DNA of 64,000 bases from Campanula takesimana (GCA_026119855.1 JAOWBW010001042.1:372001-436000), one strand, 5' to 3'; shown: positions 9,766 through 21,742, counted from the first letter of the stretch. Notes: a model not told the origin generated them from the letters alone. Program-made: numbers and translations.

Positions 9766-12382
9766 GATTGAAATCTGCTGGGGAATGCTTGGTTGCTGAT
9801 GACGTGTGGTTGCTTGATTTTATGGGGATGCAGGCATAGTTGACTGTGAATCACTTTCTGTTGGGGATGAAGTGCCTTGAGTAGCGGATGCTGTTTGGCT
9901 TTGCGGTGGTATCTGTTATATGCTTTGCAGGTATATGTGCTTGTGCAGGGACATGCATGAAATATGATGATTGAGAGAAATTGTGCCCGTGGTGTGATGT
10001 GATCTTGAAAGCACCTTTGTAATGAGAGAGAAGTAAGAATGTAGAAAGTGATCTTGTGTGCGGTGTGATTTTGAGGAAAGCATTAGATGTATTCATACCT
10101 TCACTTACCATTGCCGCTTGAGTGGAGATGGATTCTTGATGTCCGCGGAGGATGCTTTGATGGTGAATGTCCATTCTTTAGATGTTGATGAGAGAATGCC
10201 CTTGATGTTGGGTTGGCGAGATGGTACTCTGAATGATGGGTTGGTCGTGCCAAAGGCTGCCTACGTATCCCTTTAAGAGAATCAGACCAGCGTAGTTCAA
10301 GGATGATGGAGAACGCTGGAGGAGAAGCTAGGAGCAAAGCAAAGTAAAGCACATAATTTTGCACATAGAAGGAGAAAAAGAAAGAAAAAATCTTTTTTTT
10401 TTTTTCTTTTTTAGTTCGTGGGTGAACCATTTTAGCCATTGTGTGTTTGTAAATCCAACCCAAGATCAAGTCATGCTCAGTCGAAGTCCGGATTGCCTCG
10501 CTTGAATTATGTTGTCGCTGGTGTGCCCAACGAAGATTGATGTCTAGCCCCAAGAGATTCGTCGATTATGGGGCTTCAAAAGGCATTTGATGCCGAGATA
10601 ACGAGGGGTTGCTGAATGTAAAGCCCCTAGAATGCCTTTGATGCCCAAACTTTGAGTGGCTTGCGTAGCCCCAAGATAAATCAGTTCTTGGCCCATTCAA
10701 ATAAATTGCCCTTTGTTGTTGGCGTGAGCAAGCTTCGAGAGAAGATTATGGATGCCACGCTTCGAGAGATTACAAAGCCCCAAATGTCATGGACTTTTGT
10801 TTGCGAGCTTCGAGCGGATGGGAAGTGAAGACCTTTTCGATGTGAAGCCCCAAATTATCTTGTGATTGGCTCGGCATTGAGAACGGATGTACTATCGGGC
10901 AGAATTCTTGATAGAAATCTCCTTATTGCTCTTACTTGGGAGATGAATGGCCTCATTGTGGTTGATACCCAAATGGCAGAGGGCTTATGTCAAAGGATGC
11001 AGTAATGTCTTGCGGTGCCGTCGAGGTCGCGGAGGATAAGGTCTTGGTGTGATAAAGTCCCAAATGAGTATGCTTGCTTGACTCTTCTTGAGTTGAACTA
11101 ATGACGGATCTTCGGATGCAACTAGTGCTGTGGCCCAACTTTATCTGAGCTGCACCTTGTGCTTTTGATCTTGGAGAAGGGGGTGCTGAATTGCAGAAAC
11201 ATTGGGATTGGCCATGGCATTTCCCGCTATAACCCTGTTTTGATTAGAGTTTAGCATATTGAATCTTTTTCCTTTTCTCTAAGACTTCCTTCAAAATCTC
11301 GCTGTGAGTTCTAACAAAAATCATCAACTTCATTCATAACATCGGAGTCTTCATTTAAAACCAAGAGGCCTTTGACTTGAAGTGTTGAGAGACCCTTGAA
11401 TCTTGATTGCTCTCATGGAGCCATAAGACTACTCCACATTGCACTTGCTCGAGTATTGTTGCCCAAAAGACTGTCGGTCGCGACGACCTAATAATGCCCT
11501 TTTCTTGAATTACTGTAATGCCGTAGCCCAAAAGATTGTAGATTGCGAAGCCCGTTGAGACCTTCGGTGCCGAATTGAGGAAGCTTCCAATGTTGCACAT
11601 GACTTGGCTGGGGATACTGCTGGGGAGTTAATTGCTCTTTGCCGAGGGAGCCTTTAAGACTTGACCGTAGCCCCTAGAGTGCCATCATTGATTGCGAGAA
11701 AGGTCCATCCTTGATTGGGCGAACGAGCACGGGCAAACGTGACAAGAGGGATTTTTGACATCCCTTTTGAGAGACTTTGAGGATAGTCTCACACATCTTT
11801 TTCGAGCATAGCCCCTAGGGCTTATTGATTGTCAAAAGAAGCCCTTGTTCTCGGGTCATATAGCCCCTAGGGCGTCACCATTTGTTGAGCAAAGCAAGAG
11901 TGACTCGTCCTCGTGTGAGGGAATAAACATGAGAGGATATGGCAAGAGCTACTCCATTTATCGGGAGCCTTTCGGCGTACTTTAGAAGCACATACTTGGA
12001 GAAGCCTTGAAAACTGAGACACATGTTGTTGCTATTTGCTGCCCAAGCCAATTGACTAGCTAGGGATTATTTGTGCAACCTCGTGCCCTTTTATGATGGG
12101 CTTGTTCTCGGATGGATCTTGGTTACCACGGGCCTTCTTTTCATGAACCCAAAAATGCACACTGCTGGAGAATGATGCCGATAACCCAAGACAACCTTTG
12201 ATGGTGCCATATCTTGTCGAGCTTTTTGCAATCCCAAAGTTGACTCGGTGGGGAATTGACTAGCTGAGGAGATCCAATGTAGAGCTCGTGTAGTTGTCTT
12301 CTTTAGAGGCCAGAGATCTCCATTTCTCTTTCCCTTCTCTCTCTCACTCTCTCATTTTTTTTTATGACGCACCCTGTTTTTT
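9766..12382 (-). other. Element B 3' untranslated region
   Basis: About 2.6 kb with no coding frame I can assign. It contains a hairpin module (10259-10298) and, in element sense, scattered copies of a G-rich box of the type CTAGGGGCTA / TTGGGGCTT (plus AGCCCC at about 10546, 10622, 10667, 10776, 10846, 11669, 11810 and 11863). No antisense plant mobile domain ORF is recognisable here, unlike A and E. Confidence 0.6.
10259..10298 (-). other. Conserved hairpin module beta, class II, element B
   Basis: Element sense GAACTACGCTGG, then a TCTGATT linker, an inner stem CTCTTAAAG/GGGA, and the closing CGTAGGC. Outer pairs CUACG/CGUAG. It is followed by GCC-UUU-GGC. The same design occurs at 19891, 62253 and 62411. 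Confidence 0.6.
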
Positions 12383-12415
12383 GCCTAGACCGCCCTTTCG
12401 GGTTTTCAATCTAGC
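12383..12415 (-). other. Conserved hairpin alpha, element B
   Basis: Element sense: GCTAGATTG pairs with CGGTCTAGGC, enclosing AAAA and a small CCC-GAAA-GGG hairpin with a GNRA-type tetraloop. Same structure as 30970-31001 and 31035-31066 in A and 37582-37611 in E. Confidence 0.65.
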
Positions 12416-12871
12416 GGGCATCTCTTTTGCGTCTTCATTTTTGACTCGATTAATGAGGAAGTGTGCATTGACTCTAGCTGAGGAGATAAGACATGTGATT
12501 TTGCGGTGGAGACCTTTTGTCACTAATGATGAGTGACATTGACTTGACTAGGGAAGTGTCCCTTGACATGTATTTTTTATAGAATTGAATGACTCGCGAA
12601 GGCAAGTAAGTCATTAAGAGAGAAGAGAAGGAAAGCCCCAATTTGATTGCAAGAAATTGGGAGTATGCAGAAAGAATAGAAGTCCCTAGACTCGACAAGG
12701 AGCGCGAAATGATTCCAAATCTAAGAAAGTTGTTCAATCTTTTTGGTGATTAATTTATTGGCAAATGAATCGTACAAAGATGTCTTGACAAGTTCGAGAT
12801 GAAGGCCAATCACCATAACGCGCTAGGGCTAAACATATCTTCTTTCTTGCATGAGACCGGACCCGAAGGTT

Positions 12872-12913
12872 GCCTACGTTCCTCCAGTGAAGAGGCTCAG
12901 GTCACCGTAGTTC
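12872..12913 (-). other. Conserved hairpin module beta, class I, element B
   Basis: Element sense GAACTACGGTGACCTGAG, inner stem CCTC-TTCACTG-GAGG, closing AACGTAGGC, then ACC-TTCG-GGT (UUCG-capped). Almost the same sequence is at 31111-31152 in A on the other strand of the window. Confidence 0.7.
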
Positions 12914-13056
12914 TTGTGGATTCTCCATTCTTCGTGATGAATTGTTGCTTCGTCGTGTAGCTTCGTCCTCCATTGGTGGATGATGTTGATCTTGATGTGA
13001 ACTTCTTTGATTGAGGGGGATTTTTTTTTTTTTTTTTTTTTTGTGCTCTAACTTTT

Positions 13057-13087
13057 GCCTAGGTTGATTTGATGATTTCAACCTAGC
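13057..13087 (-). other. Hairpin alpha variant, element B
   Basis: Element sense GCTAGGTTG ... CAACCTAGGC: a perfect stem with a 12-base A/T-rich loop, lacking the GNRA mini-hairpin of the other copies. Confidence 0.6.
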
Positions 13088-13091
13088 GAGC

Positions 13092-13126
<35 letters not shown>

Positions 13127-13533
13127 CCCCTTTTGAAAACTTTGCTTCATGATTGTTGCTCCACCTTTCTTTGTCTTGATTTCGTCGTTGTTGATGTCTT
13201 CGTTGTTGATGCCGTCGTTGATGTTTAGCCCCTAGGGGTTCAAGCGATGGCGTTCATTCCAAAACTTGTTTAGACATTTTTTCATCATTTTGCCAAGAAT
13301 TAATTGAACAACTTGGAAGAGTGTATGAGGAAAAGAACGACTTTTATTTGATGACTCAATGGACTCGAACATTTAAAATAGGACGAGAGAAAACATTAAT
13401 GCACACATTAGAGGACTTTGACTTTTTTTTTTTTTATTCCTACTACTAGGTAGAGAAAGAAAAACGGAGATTGTTGTCGTCGTCTTTGCCGTTGTAGTCT
13501 TCTTGCGGCATGATCTCTTGTTGAAGGCCCATT

Positions 13534-14201
13534 TCAAAACCAAGCTTTTTCCTTGATGGGTTCTTGCATGTTGCCATTCTCTAGCGGTTGCTCTTCACCC
13601 ACGGTAAATTCGCCGTCGTCGAACAAATCTTGGATGATGTTTCGGAGAAGGAAGCACCCTTCGGTAGTGTGGCCACTATGCTTGTGGTAGCCGCACCATT
13701 CACCATGAGCATGATTTTTCAGTATCGCCTTCGGCTTGTACCCCTCCAAAGGTTTGATCTTCCCTCTTGCCACCAAAATTTCAAATGCCTCGGCTTGGGT
13801 CACTCCTTGGAGAGGAGTGAAAACTCGATTGTTGGTGGTACCTTTGTAGCTTTTGAGGGTCGGGCCACTTGAGCATGCTTTATCATTGAACTTTGCTTTG
13901 CTGTCGGTGAGCTCTTGCAAACGGGCTTTGAGTTCGGAAACCTCTTCCTTGTGAATTCTTCTTTCATAATCAAGACGGGCCTTGAGTTCAAAAACCTCTT
14001 CTTTGTGAATCCTCTTGTCGATATCGAAACGGGCTTGCCACGGGCATCCTCGACAATCCTATCCATTTGTTCCCCCATTGATTTCATTATGTTGAGTAAC
14101 CCTTCGTTGGACACGAAATCATTTGCACAGTTGTTGTTGTTGCCGTTGGAAGCCATTGGACCTATTGAAAGAGCACGGTTGATCTTAGATTGGCCCCACA
14201 A
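13534..14201 (-). pseudogene. Element B Gag-like ORF, internally deleted and frameshifted
   Basis: Two overlapping frames. The N-terminal one (from ATG 14199-14201, or the internal Met of MASNGNNNN) gives a short helical stretch, LLNIMKSMGEQMDRIVEDA, and two imperfect copies of a KRFLNSRP/KRFPNSKP segment. The C-terminal one (13534-13920) aligns with the Gag end of element A (VFTPLQGVTQAEAFEIL against VYTPLNGMTITEAYEAL) and has a knuckle CGYHKHSGHTTEGC, spaced C-x2-H-x4-H-x4-C. The central Gag part present in A and D (residues about 180-330) is absent. A single indel near 13900 separates the frames. Likely an RNA-binding remnant of a non-autonomous element. Confidence 0.7.
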
Positions 14202-14333
14202 ACACCTTTTGGATAAAATGAATTAACCCACAAACAAAGAAAAAGACTCAACCACATAAGGAAAAACGACTCTTTTTTTTTTTATTTACAAAGTCGGAAG
14301 GAGGTGGTCCTTTTTGGGGTTTCTAGAAAAATA

Positions 14334-14394
14334 GTGGAATCGTCACACTAGTATATAGACCATCTCGCGGTCCCATATACTCATCGGATTCCAC
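14334..14394 (-). other. 5'-leader stem gamma, element B
   Basis: Element sense GTGGAATC pairs with GATTCCAC; inside, AGTATATGGGACC pairs with GGTCTATATACT around the loop GCGAGAT. It lies about 130 nt upstream of the Gag start. A (24043-24103) and D (17792-17852) have ATGGAATC/GATTCCAT instead, a compensated base-pair change. Confidence 0.7.
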
Positions 14395-15373
14395 CACGCT
14401 TGTGAGACCTACATGTGTCGGGATTAAACTAAATTAATGTAGTAAATCATACATGCGGGGACGGATTTTTATTTTCGTCCAAAATAACCACTTTTGGGGA
14501 CGGAGTTTTATTTCGTCCATTGCAACAAGTTGGCATGTATGATTTGAAGACATTAGTTTAGGGAAATCTCGGTACATGAAAAACCGACTTGAGTCACGGA
14601 GTGTTAGACCCTAGACTAGAATTGTGTGGCTTGTGCTCGGCTTGAATATGAGGCTCAAAGGTCACCCCCGGCATGTAGTCATGAACTACGCCACAGGCTG
14701 AGGTTTACCGCTTCGAAAGAGCCAAGGTCGAGTGGAGCTTGAAACTTTCTAGGACGGGCCTCGACGGTTTTGGGGTTGGACTTGTGCGACTCGATAGTGA
14801 GCAATTGATAAGAATATGTGCATGTAGTGTGAGGTCTAACATGTGACAAAACATTTTTTTTTTTTCAAAAGAAATAAAAAAAAACAAATAAGCACATAAT
14901 TACAACTTTCGAATCACCCGTGTGACCGATAAAAATAAACAGAAAGTAAAACAAGTTCTGTGCAGGCCCGGTGCCCACACACTGTCATTCTGTTCTGTTT
15001 TCTGTGCACTGTTTTGTTCCGGGAATGCCCCCAGAAGCGCGCGCATTGGGTTGCCTATTCGGAAGGCGCGCGCGTGAGAGGAAGAAGGGTAGAGGCGCCC
15101 GCTTCTGGGTGAGAACCTGCAAATCAGCGGGTTCAAGGGATTGCCTTGACCCTAAATTATAGAACTTTTTCCCCTGCAGTAAACGTTAGCATAGAAACAT
15201 GGAATTGAAGGACAAGAAGGAAGATGGGCGATTCTGGTAATAAGGGTCGGACGCGCGTGCTTTAGGCCAAGAAGGCCGGAGGCGCGCGCTTCCTACCCTT
15301 TTTACCAGAATGCCCAAAAAATAAAATAAAAGAACACAAAAAATGAAAAACGCAAGTTTAACCCTCTAAATCG
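14395..15373 (-). other. Element B 5' leader
   Basis: Untranslated leader similar to those of A and D, with the paired phrases CGTCCCCGCATGTATG and AAACTAATGTCTTCAAAT. It also contains GC-rich words such as GCGCGCGCCT near 15030-15290. No coding frame. Confidence 0.65.
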
Positions 15374-15392
15374 TCCCCAGCGGAGTCGCCAC
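15374..15392 (-). other. Element B primer binding site (tRNA-Arg type)
   Basis: Minus strand GTGGCGACTCCGCTGGGGA adjoining the LTR end. It matches, with one difference, the complement of the 3' end of plant tRNA-Arg(ACG), the primer reported for Ogre/Tat elements. Confidence 0.8.
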
Positions 15393-16694
15393 TGTAGATA
15401 CCCCGGGGAACCACGGCTTGGCTAGAGCGGTGAATTATCCTAGGATGTCTAACTTTTTTTAGATTGTTTAGAGTCGCCACCTATGTTTTTAAAGGAACAT
15501 AAGAAAAACCTAGAAATAGCCTAATTTATGTACAAAACCAGAGATTCGGGAGAGAAGGGTTCGGGGGTTAGGTGACGGAGTGAGAAGTACTTAAACACCC
15601 ACTCCGCCCCGCTTACGCGGGTCTTGCTACTATTGGTGTTCTAATATTTACATGTCCTTCAATTAATTAAATAGAAATGTGCTAACAATTGTGATGAGAA
15701 GAAAATGGGAAATAAAGGGGAAATAAAATAGAATTGTTTTATTTATTTAATGATAAAGATTACATGTAACAAGTAATGTTAAAGAATTACATTAAGAGAT
15801 GAAGAGAAATTAACATGGTGAATTAAAGTTAAGATTAAAATCTAGGGAGATAACCTTAACTAACTTCAATATGTGAAGTAGTCATGTTGGTCATGTCCCA
15901 TTAATGGGGATTGCATACATTGACTAGAACATGAATAGAATAAAAAAAGAAGACTTGTACCTTTAGATAGAAGACTTCAAACTTGGACTTGAAAATGATG
16001 TTGTTGTGTAGAGATTTGTGTAGAGTTTCGTTGTGTAAAACTCTTGTTGGGAGAATTTGTGTAGGGAAAATGATATAGAATTTGTGTAGAGAGAATGTTC
16101 CAAGTCTAAAAAAATGAGGTCCTTTTCCAAGGTAGGAGATGATGGTTTTTATAGGTAAAAAAGAGAGGGAAATGATGGAGGGAAATTGGTCATCCATGTG
16201 AAATGGAATGAGCCAATCACAAATAAGATAAATGAATAAAAGAAAAATAAAAGAAATAAAAGAAATCAAATAATAAATGAAAGAAATATTAGTTTTTGGG
16301 AAAAGTCTTAGAATTTGGGATTGGGAGTTAATGAGAAAAGCGGGGATGAATGTGGATGTAAAAAGATGGTTTTTGTGATCAAGAAAAGATGTTTGTAAAT
16401 AAGAAAAGGGAGGGAAATAAGGTGCAATCCGTTACTGCCAAAGTGGGAAGCGCGCGGGTCCGGCTTTTGGGGCGGGACGCGCGCGCGGCTCACTGGCAGT
16501 GCCGGAAGCGCCCGCGGGTGAAAAATGACAGAATGACAGAATGACCCTAAAAGTTAACTCTGTTATGCAGTTTAGTCCAAAACTAACGGAATCAGTTAGG
16601 AACTTAACCGAAGTAACAGAAATCAACAAAAATAAGTTAAATAAAAATACTTTGTATGCAATCGGGGTGAGAGGTCCAAGGCGGGGTGTCTACA
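15393..16694 (-). repeat. Element B 5' LTR
   Basis: Element sense TGTAGACACC (16694) to GGGGTATCTACA (15393), 1302 bp. TATA box TATAAAAACC at 16144-16153 (minus). Upstream of it, at 16445-16515, GC-rich words (GCGCGCGG, AAGCGCCCGC). Flanking GGTGG at 16695-16699 is the target site in D gag; the partner copy was lost in the deletion at 8685. Confidence 0.9.
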
Positions 16695-17691
16695 GGTGGG
16701 TGTCGAGATCAATCTTGAGACACTTGAGGAAGATGTCCATTTGCTCTTTCGTGTTTGGCCTCTCAAAAATTTCAGAGAGCTTGTCATTCCATCTCCTTGT
16801 GAAGTCAATGAAGGACTCGTTGTCCCTTTAAGTGGTGTTCTCGAGCTCTTTCCTTGTGGGCCGGTGAGTGGTGTTGCCTTGATACTGATTTTTTAAGGCA
16901 AGTATAGCGGCGTCCCAATCAAGACGGACAGTGAGCGGGATAGTTGCATACCAATCCTTTGCTGCCCCCTCGAGAGTGAGAGGAAAGCATTGAGCCATCT
17001 CCTTTGGGAAGACCTTCTTTGGAACTATAGCCCAAATGTAAGTCTCGATGTGAGCCATCAGGCATGAGTTGCCCTTGAACTTGCTAATGTCGGGCATTTT
17101 GAACTTGTCGGGGAGAGCGGCCATCGTGCTCATGAGAATGGATGACTGATAAAGGCTTGTTTTGGAGCCTTTTCCCATGTTGAGGCCGTCAAATTTCTGA
17201 TCAATGTAGGACATGATGGAATCGACCATTTTGTGGTCGTTGTTGTCGGTGCTTGGCTCCCCCACTTTTTTGGTACGGGCACTAACATATGGACTTTCAA
17301 ACAAACCTTGGGTCCATTCGGATTCCTCATTGTCGTTCATCCCCTTATTCTTGGAGAGCTTGATGAGCTTGGCTTTCAATTGTTCGACCTCGACTTCGTG
17401 GGCCGCTTGTTGGTTGTCAACATGAGTTTGCCACAAGTTTTCCTTGGTTTGAGCCTCTTGGTGAAGGGTAGAGACTTGTTGTTGGAGTGCTTGAACCATG
17501 GCAGAGAGCTGTTCGAGAGTCATGGCAATGTTGGTGCTGGAGTCGCCGGCCATTGATGATGTAGAAGCTGTTGGAGTGATCGGTTCACGGACAAGCCTAT
17601 TGGATGAATCCCTGTAGACGCGGAGAGTACCAATCGGACCTATAATTGGAGAAGTAGCCCTTGTCAGTCTAAGTTCACACTTTCGGTCCAT
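16695..17691 (-). pseudogene. Element D gag, interrupted by B
   Basis: Tat-lineage Gag, closely related to that of element A. From the ATG at 17689-17691 (MDRKCELRLTRATSP) it runs 287 codons: variable N-terminus, a coiled coil (about residues 60-110, MVQALQQQVSTLHQEAQ), linker, then the Gag core (DKFKMPDISKFKGNSCLMAHIETYIW ending in the WDAAILALKNQYQGN region). A TAA at 16828-16830 replaces a CAA Gln codon still present in A. The frame continues past it to IDLDTH, where B begins at 16694. The knuckle-bearing part continues at 8659-8684 and then off the window. Confidence 0.85.
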
Positions 17692-18235
17692 GAAGAGGTT
17701 GAGGACACACGACTCGAACCATATAAGAAAAAGACTTTTTTTTTTTTTAAGTCGGGGGGACGGGGTCCCTTTTGCGGTTTCTAAGAAGATAATGGAATCG
17801 TCACACTAGTATATAGACCATCTCGCGGTCCCATATACTCATCGGATTCCATCACGTTTGTGAATCCTACATGTATCGGGATTAAACTAAATCAATGTAG
17901 TAAAGCATACATGCGGGGACGGAATTTTTTTATTTTCGTCCAAAATAACCACTTTTGGGGATGGATTTTTATTGCGTCCGTATCAACAAGTTGGCATGTA
18001 TGATTTGAAAACATTAGTTTAGGAAAATCTCGGTACATGAAAACTGACTTGGTCACGGAGTGTTAGACCCTAACTAGAATTGTGTGGTTTGTGCTCAGCT
18101 AAAGAGAGGCTTAAAGGTCACCCCCGGCATGTAGTCTTGAACTACGCCACGGGCTGAGGTTGACCGCTTCGAAAGAGTCAAGGTCGGGTGGAGATTGAAA
18201 CTTTCTAGGACGGGTCTCGATGGGTTTGGGGTTAT
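17692..18235 (-). other. Element D leader, gag-proximal half
   Basis: Untranslated leader. It carries stem gamma at 17792-17852 and ends at 18231-18235 with GTTAT, the duplication made by insertion of E. Its other half resumes at 53855. Confidence 0.8.
17792..17852 (-). other. 5'-leader stem gamma, element D
   Basis: Element sense ATGGAATC ... GATTCCAT outer stem and AGTATATGGGACC / GGTCTATATACT inner stem around GCGAGAT, about 100 nt before the gag ATG. Confidence 0.7.
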
Positions 18236-19770
18236 TCTAAGGATCCCGCCCCGGGCGGAAACGCGACAAGTATGGGGGCGAAACGCCAAACACGGTTATC
18301 ACGCAAAACATAACGGAGTCGCCATATTTGTTAATTATTTAACCCAACAAATGGAAAGGTTAGAGATTCTATTAGTTCGGAGGTCAGGTTACGCCTTGGG
18401 AAGAGTTTTACGTCACCCAAGTCGCCTCGGATAGGACCGAGTCTCCCTAACGTTAGTTAACAAAGTGCATGTGTGTATGTGTATTTCAAAAATGGGAGAA
18501 ACTGACTTTTAGTAAAACTGGTTAATTATTTAACAGAAAAGGGTTATTTTGCAAACATTCTGACCATAAAGGGAAGAAACTGAAAAATTCACTCCCCGGC
18601 CAAAGTAGCCGTACGGATGGGGAGGGCATTCCAGGGATTTTTGACAGTTTATCAGAGAACTGACAAGTTTCAGGCAAAACATAGTGTTTTTGCTGAAACT
18701 AGACTGAGATGATCATTTTCAGTTATTTTCTTTAACAAAAACATGGATTAAATCATCCCTATGTCATTAATCACTAGTTGGACACCAAAAACAAAGGTTT
18801 TGGGTGTGATCAAGACAATCATTGGGGAAATTTAAGAAAAAGGTGATAAACAAGCCCTTTGGGCTAAAATGACCATTTGATGAGTAACGATTGAAACTTT
18901 ACCATCAAGATGGACTTATGATGCAAGATTAAACCTTTAGGGACAAAAATATAACATAAAGATTGAATCTTTATGTCCCATGCTTGTGATTTATGGCTAG
19001 GTCATGGTTGGGATGATAAAGATTGAAACTTTATCACCCAATCATGACTCTCATGGCCAAACAAGAACAAAATCAATATCAAATTTAACAAATCATGATC
19101 ATCCTTAGGTTTTATCCCATAATCACACACTAGGTATGAAGGGAACCTTGAATCACCTCATGATTTGGTTCCAATATACATATATAATCCTAATATATAG
19201 CTTGAGAAGACAAGACTTGTATAATATATATATATATATATATATATAGTGCTTGAAATGGACAAGACTTTCAATGAAATGTAAAATGCTTGAATGGACA
19301 AGGCTTGCAAGAATAATAAGAAATAACACAAGAATGAGCAATAATATGAACAATAATAAAAGAGTTTGAGATGAAGAAGAAGAAGAAGATGGGGAGAAGG
19401 AGGCTTCACCTATGATGGTTATGGCCTATCTTCCTCTCTTTTCACTCAAATGTATGTATCACTCACTTTCTGCTCTCAAACTGGCAGAGTATCTGCTCAC
19501 AAAACGTTTTCTCCCCCCTTGAAATGATTAGCATAGGGTTCAATTTATAGAGGCTGCGGGTTCCCAATATAGCCGTATGGCTAGGGACCTCATGTGCCTA
19601 AACCATCCGTACGACTCGACTTGGAGAGCTTCTGGATTTTTCCAAGTTCAATTCCAGTTCAGTCCTAGAATATCAGGTTTATCCTAGTGAGGTCCTGGCC
19701 CATTGGTTTATCCCTAAATGGTACCAAGAATTCCTCTAAAGTAGGTCAAATTCATATTGGGGTACTTACA
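18236..19770 (-). repeat. Element E 3' LTR
   Basis: Element sense TGTAAGTACC (19770) to GATCCTTAGA (18236), 1535 bp. Its partner is 52301-53849. TATA box TATAAATTG at 19541-19549 (minus); a (TA)n run at about 19220-19248 differs in length from that of the partner. Words of the form TAGCCGTACGG / TAGCCGTATGG occur at about 18606 and 19568. The 3' terminus is GA rather than CA. Confidence 0.92.
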
Positions 19771-20160
19771 TAGCCCCTCGGCAGCGCCGCTTTTGAAGAA
19801 AGCGGGGTTGTCGACAAAACAGGCATCCGAATCTGATGGGAGGACGGCTTGGCCGATTTGTTCTATGGCTGGACCTAGAAGTATAGGATTCCTACGTATC
19901 CCTGAGGGAATCAAGCCTAACGTAGTTCGGGTGAGATATTTTAAGGATACTCAAACCTATGGGCCTTAGGTGGATATTCATTCATCCCTTCCTAAACAGG
20001 CATGGCTCAAAGGCCGGACTTGGTCAACTTGGCTCTATTCAGAGAGGGTTGACTAAGAGGGCTGGCATGGCTCAGAGGCTCAAATAATGGGCATGGCTCA
20101 GAGGCTAGACTTGATCGACTTGGCTCTATCGGAGAGGGTCGATTAAACAAACTGGTCTTA
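19771..20160 (-). other. Element E 3' end: polypurine tract and untranslated tail
   Basis: Minus-strand GCCGAGGGGCTA (19771-19782) directly before the LTR is the polypurine tract. Hairpin module beta class II is at 19891-19928. The rest has imperfect repeats of GGCATGGCTCAGAGGC. Confidence 0.65.
19891..19928 (-). other. Conserved hairpin module beta, class II, element E
   Basis: Element sense GAACTACGTTAGGCTTGAT, inner stem TCCC-TCA-GGGA, closing TACGTAGG, followed by CCTA-TACTTC-TAGG. It has the same layout as 10259-10298 with different stem bases. Confidence 0.6.
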
Positions 20161-21742
20161 CGTCATCACAGACTGCCGTCACAATGATAGGCTTTCTCTA
20201 ACCTGGCCACTCTCAGGGGACAAAGGTTTTCTTAACCTAATCATGACTATACTGGTCTTACGCCCTACCAAGGGCTGCCGTCTCAATGATAGGTTTTCTC
20301 TAACCTGGCCACTCTCGGGGGACAAAGGTCTTTTTAACCTAATCATGACTATACTGGTCTTGCGCACTACCAAGGGCTGCCGAGGCAATGACATCTTAAC
20401 TTTCATCCTGGACTTACGAGGTACGGCCGGGACTTTCACGATTTCACTTTCTACCCTGGACTTACGAAGTACGGTCGGGTCAACAAAAATCCAATGGTCT
20501 TACGTTATGCTGGACGGCCAAAGGACCAATCTCACAAAACCTAATGGTCTTACATCACGCCGGATGGCCAAAGGACATAATCTCACTAAACCTAATGGTC
20601 TTACGTCACGCCGGATGGCCAAAGGAAATAATCCCACTAAACCTAATGGTCTTACGTCACGCCGGACGGCCAAAGGTCCAATCTCACTGAACCTAATGGT
20701 TTTACGTCACGCCGGACGGTCAAAGGACAAATCTCACAGAGCCTAATGGTCTTACGTCACGCTGGACGGCCAAAGGACAAAATCTAACCGAAACCCAATG
20801 GTCTTACGTCACGCCGGACGCCCAAAGGACAAAATCTCACCGAGCCTAATAGTCTTACGTCACGCTGGACGGCCAAAGGGAAAATCTCACGCAGCCTAAT
20901 GGTCTTACATCACGCCAGACGGCCAAAGGACGAATCTCTCCGAAACCTAATGGTCTTACGTCATGCAGGATGGCCAAAGGACAGGTCTAACCTAATGGAC
21001 TTATCTCATTCCGGACTGCCAAAGGACATAATCTCACTAAACCTAATGGTCTTACGTCACGCCGGACGGCCAAAGGACCGATCTCACAAAACCTAATGGT
21101 CTTACGTTACGCCGGACGGCCAAAGGACATAATCTCACTAAACCTAATGGTCTTACATCATGCCGGACGGCCAAAGGACAAATCTCACAGAGCCTAATGG
21201 TCTTACGTCACGCCGGACGGCCAAAGGACAAAATCTAACCGAAACCCAATGGTCTTATGTCACGCCGGACGGCCAAAGGACAAAATCTCACCGAGCCTAA
21301 TGGTCTTACATCACGCTGGATGGCCAAAGGGCAAATCTCACGGAGCCTAATGGTCTTACATCACGCCGAACGGCCAAAGGACGAATCTCTCTGAAACCTA
21401 ATGGTCTTACATCACGCCGGACGGCCAAAGGACATGTCTAACCTATTGGACTTATGTCATTCCGGACTGCCAAAGGACATAATCTCACAAAACCTAATGG
21501 TCTTACGTCACGCCGGACGGCCAAAGGACAAAATCTCACCGAGCCTAATGGTCTTACATCACGTCGGACAGCCAAAGGATGAATCTCTCCGAAACCTAAT
21601 GGTCTTATGTCATGCCGGACGGACAAAGGATAGGTCTAACCTAATGGACTTATGTCATTCCGGATTGCCAAAGGACATAAATTCACGAAACCTTATGGTC
21701 TTACGTCACGCCGGACGGCCAAAGGACATAATTTCACAAAAC
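20161..21742. repeat. Element E tandem array 1 (about 52-bp units)
   Basis: Begins with about 2.5 copies of a roughly 110-bp unit (20150-20420), then about 22 copies of a roughly 52-bp unit built on TGGTCTTACGTCACGCCGGA and CGGCCAAAGGAC with a variable linker (ATCTCACNNANCCTAA). Long plus-strand open frames here are periodic by-products. Confidence 0.92.

Larger units (their letters stand above)
12416..13533 (-). other. Element B region downstream of Gag
   Basis: Non-coding, between the Gag-like ORF and hairpin alpha. Two long T runs (13021-13042 and about 13096-13122), which are A runs in the element RNA, flank a variant of hairpin alpha; module beta class I is at 12872-12913. In A and E these modules follow the integrase stop directly, so here pol is missing as a block. 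Confidence 0.6.
8685..16694 (-). mobile_element. Element B: pol-less Tat-like element
   Basis: About 8.0 kb on the minus strand: 5' LTR 15393-16694, tRNA-Arg-type primer site, leader, a degenerate Gag-like ORF, hairpin modules, two tandem arrays, polypurine tract and truncated 3' LTR. LTR ends, primer site and leader are like A and D, so it belongs to the same broad family. I find no protease, RT, RNase H or integrase between Gag (13534) and the 3' end. It would depend on an autonomous relative. Inserted in gag of D. Confidence 0.8.

Noticed and set aside
9116..9854. Overlapping ORFs on both strands in the B arrays (repeated Trp/Ala/His or Ala-Asn-Gly peptides)
   Set aside because: They follow the 30-bp and 50-bp DNA periods exactly and exist on both strands; by-products of tandem repetition.
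12872..12913. Hammerhead-type ribozyme in module beta (it contains CUGA and a nearby GAAC)
   Set aside because: The CUGANGA and GAAA core spacing is not met and no cleavage triplet sits at the junction.
19891..19928. tRNA gene or SINE (T-loop-like TTGATTCC)
   Set aside because: No acceptor, anticodon or B-box arrangement; the pairing fits the beta module instead.
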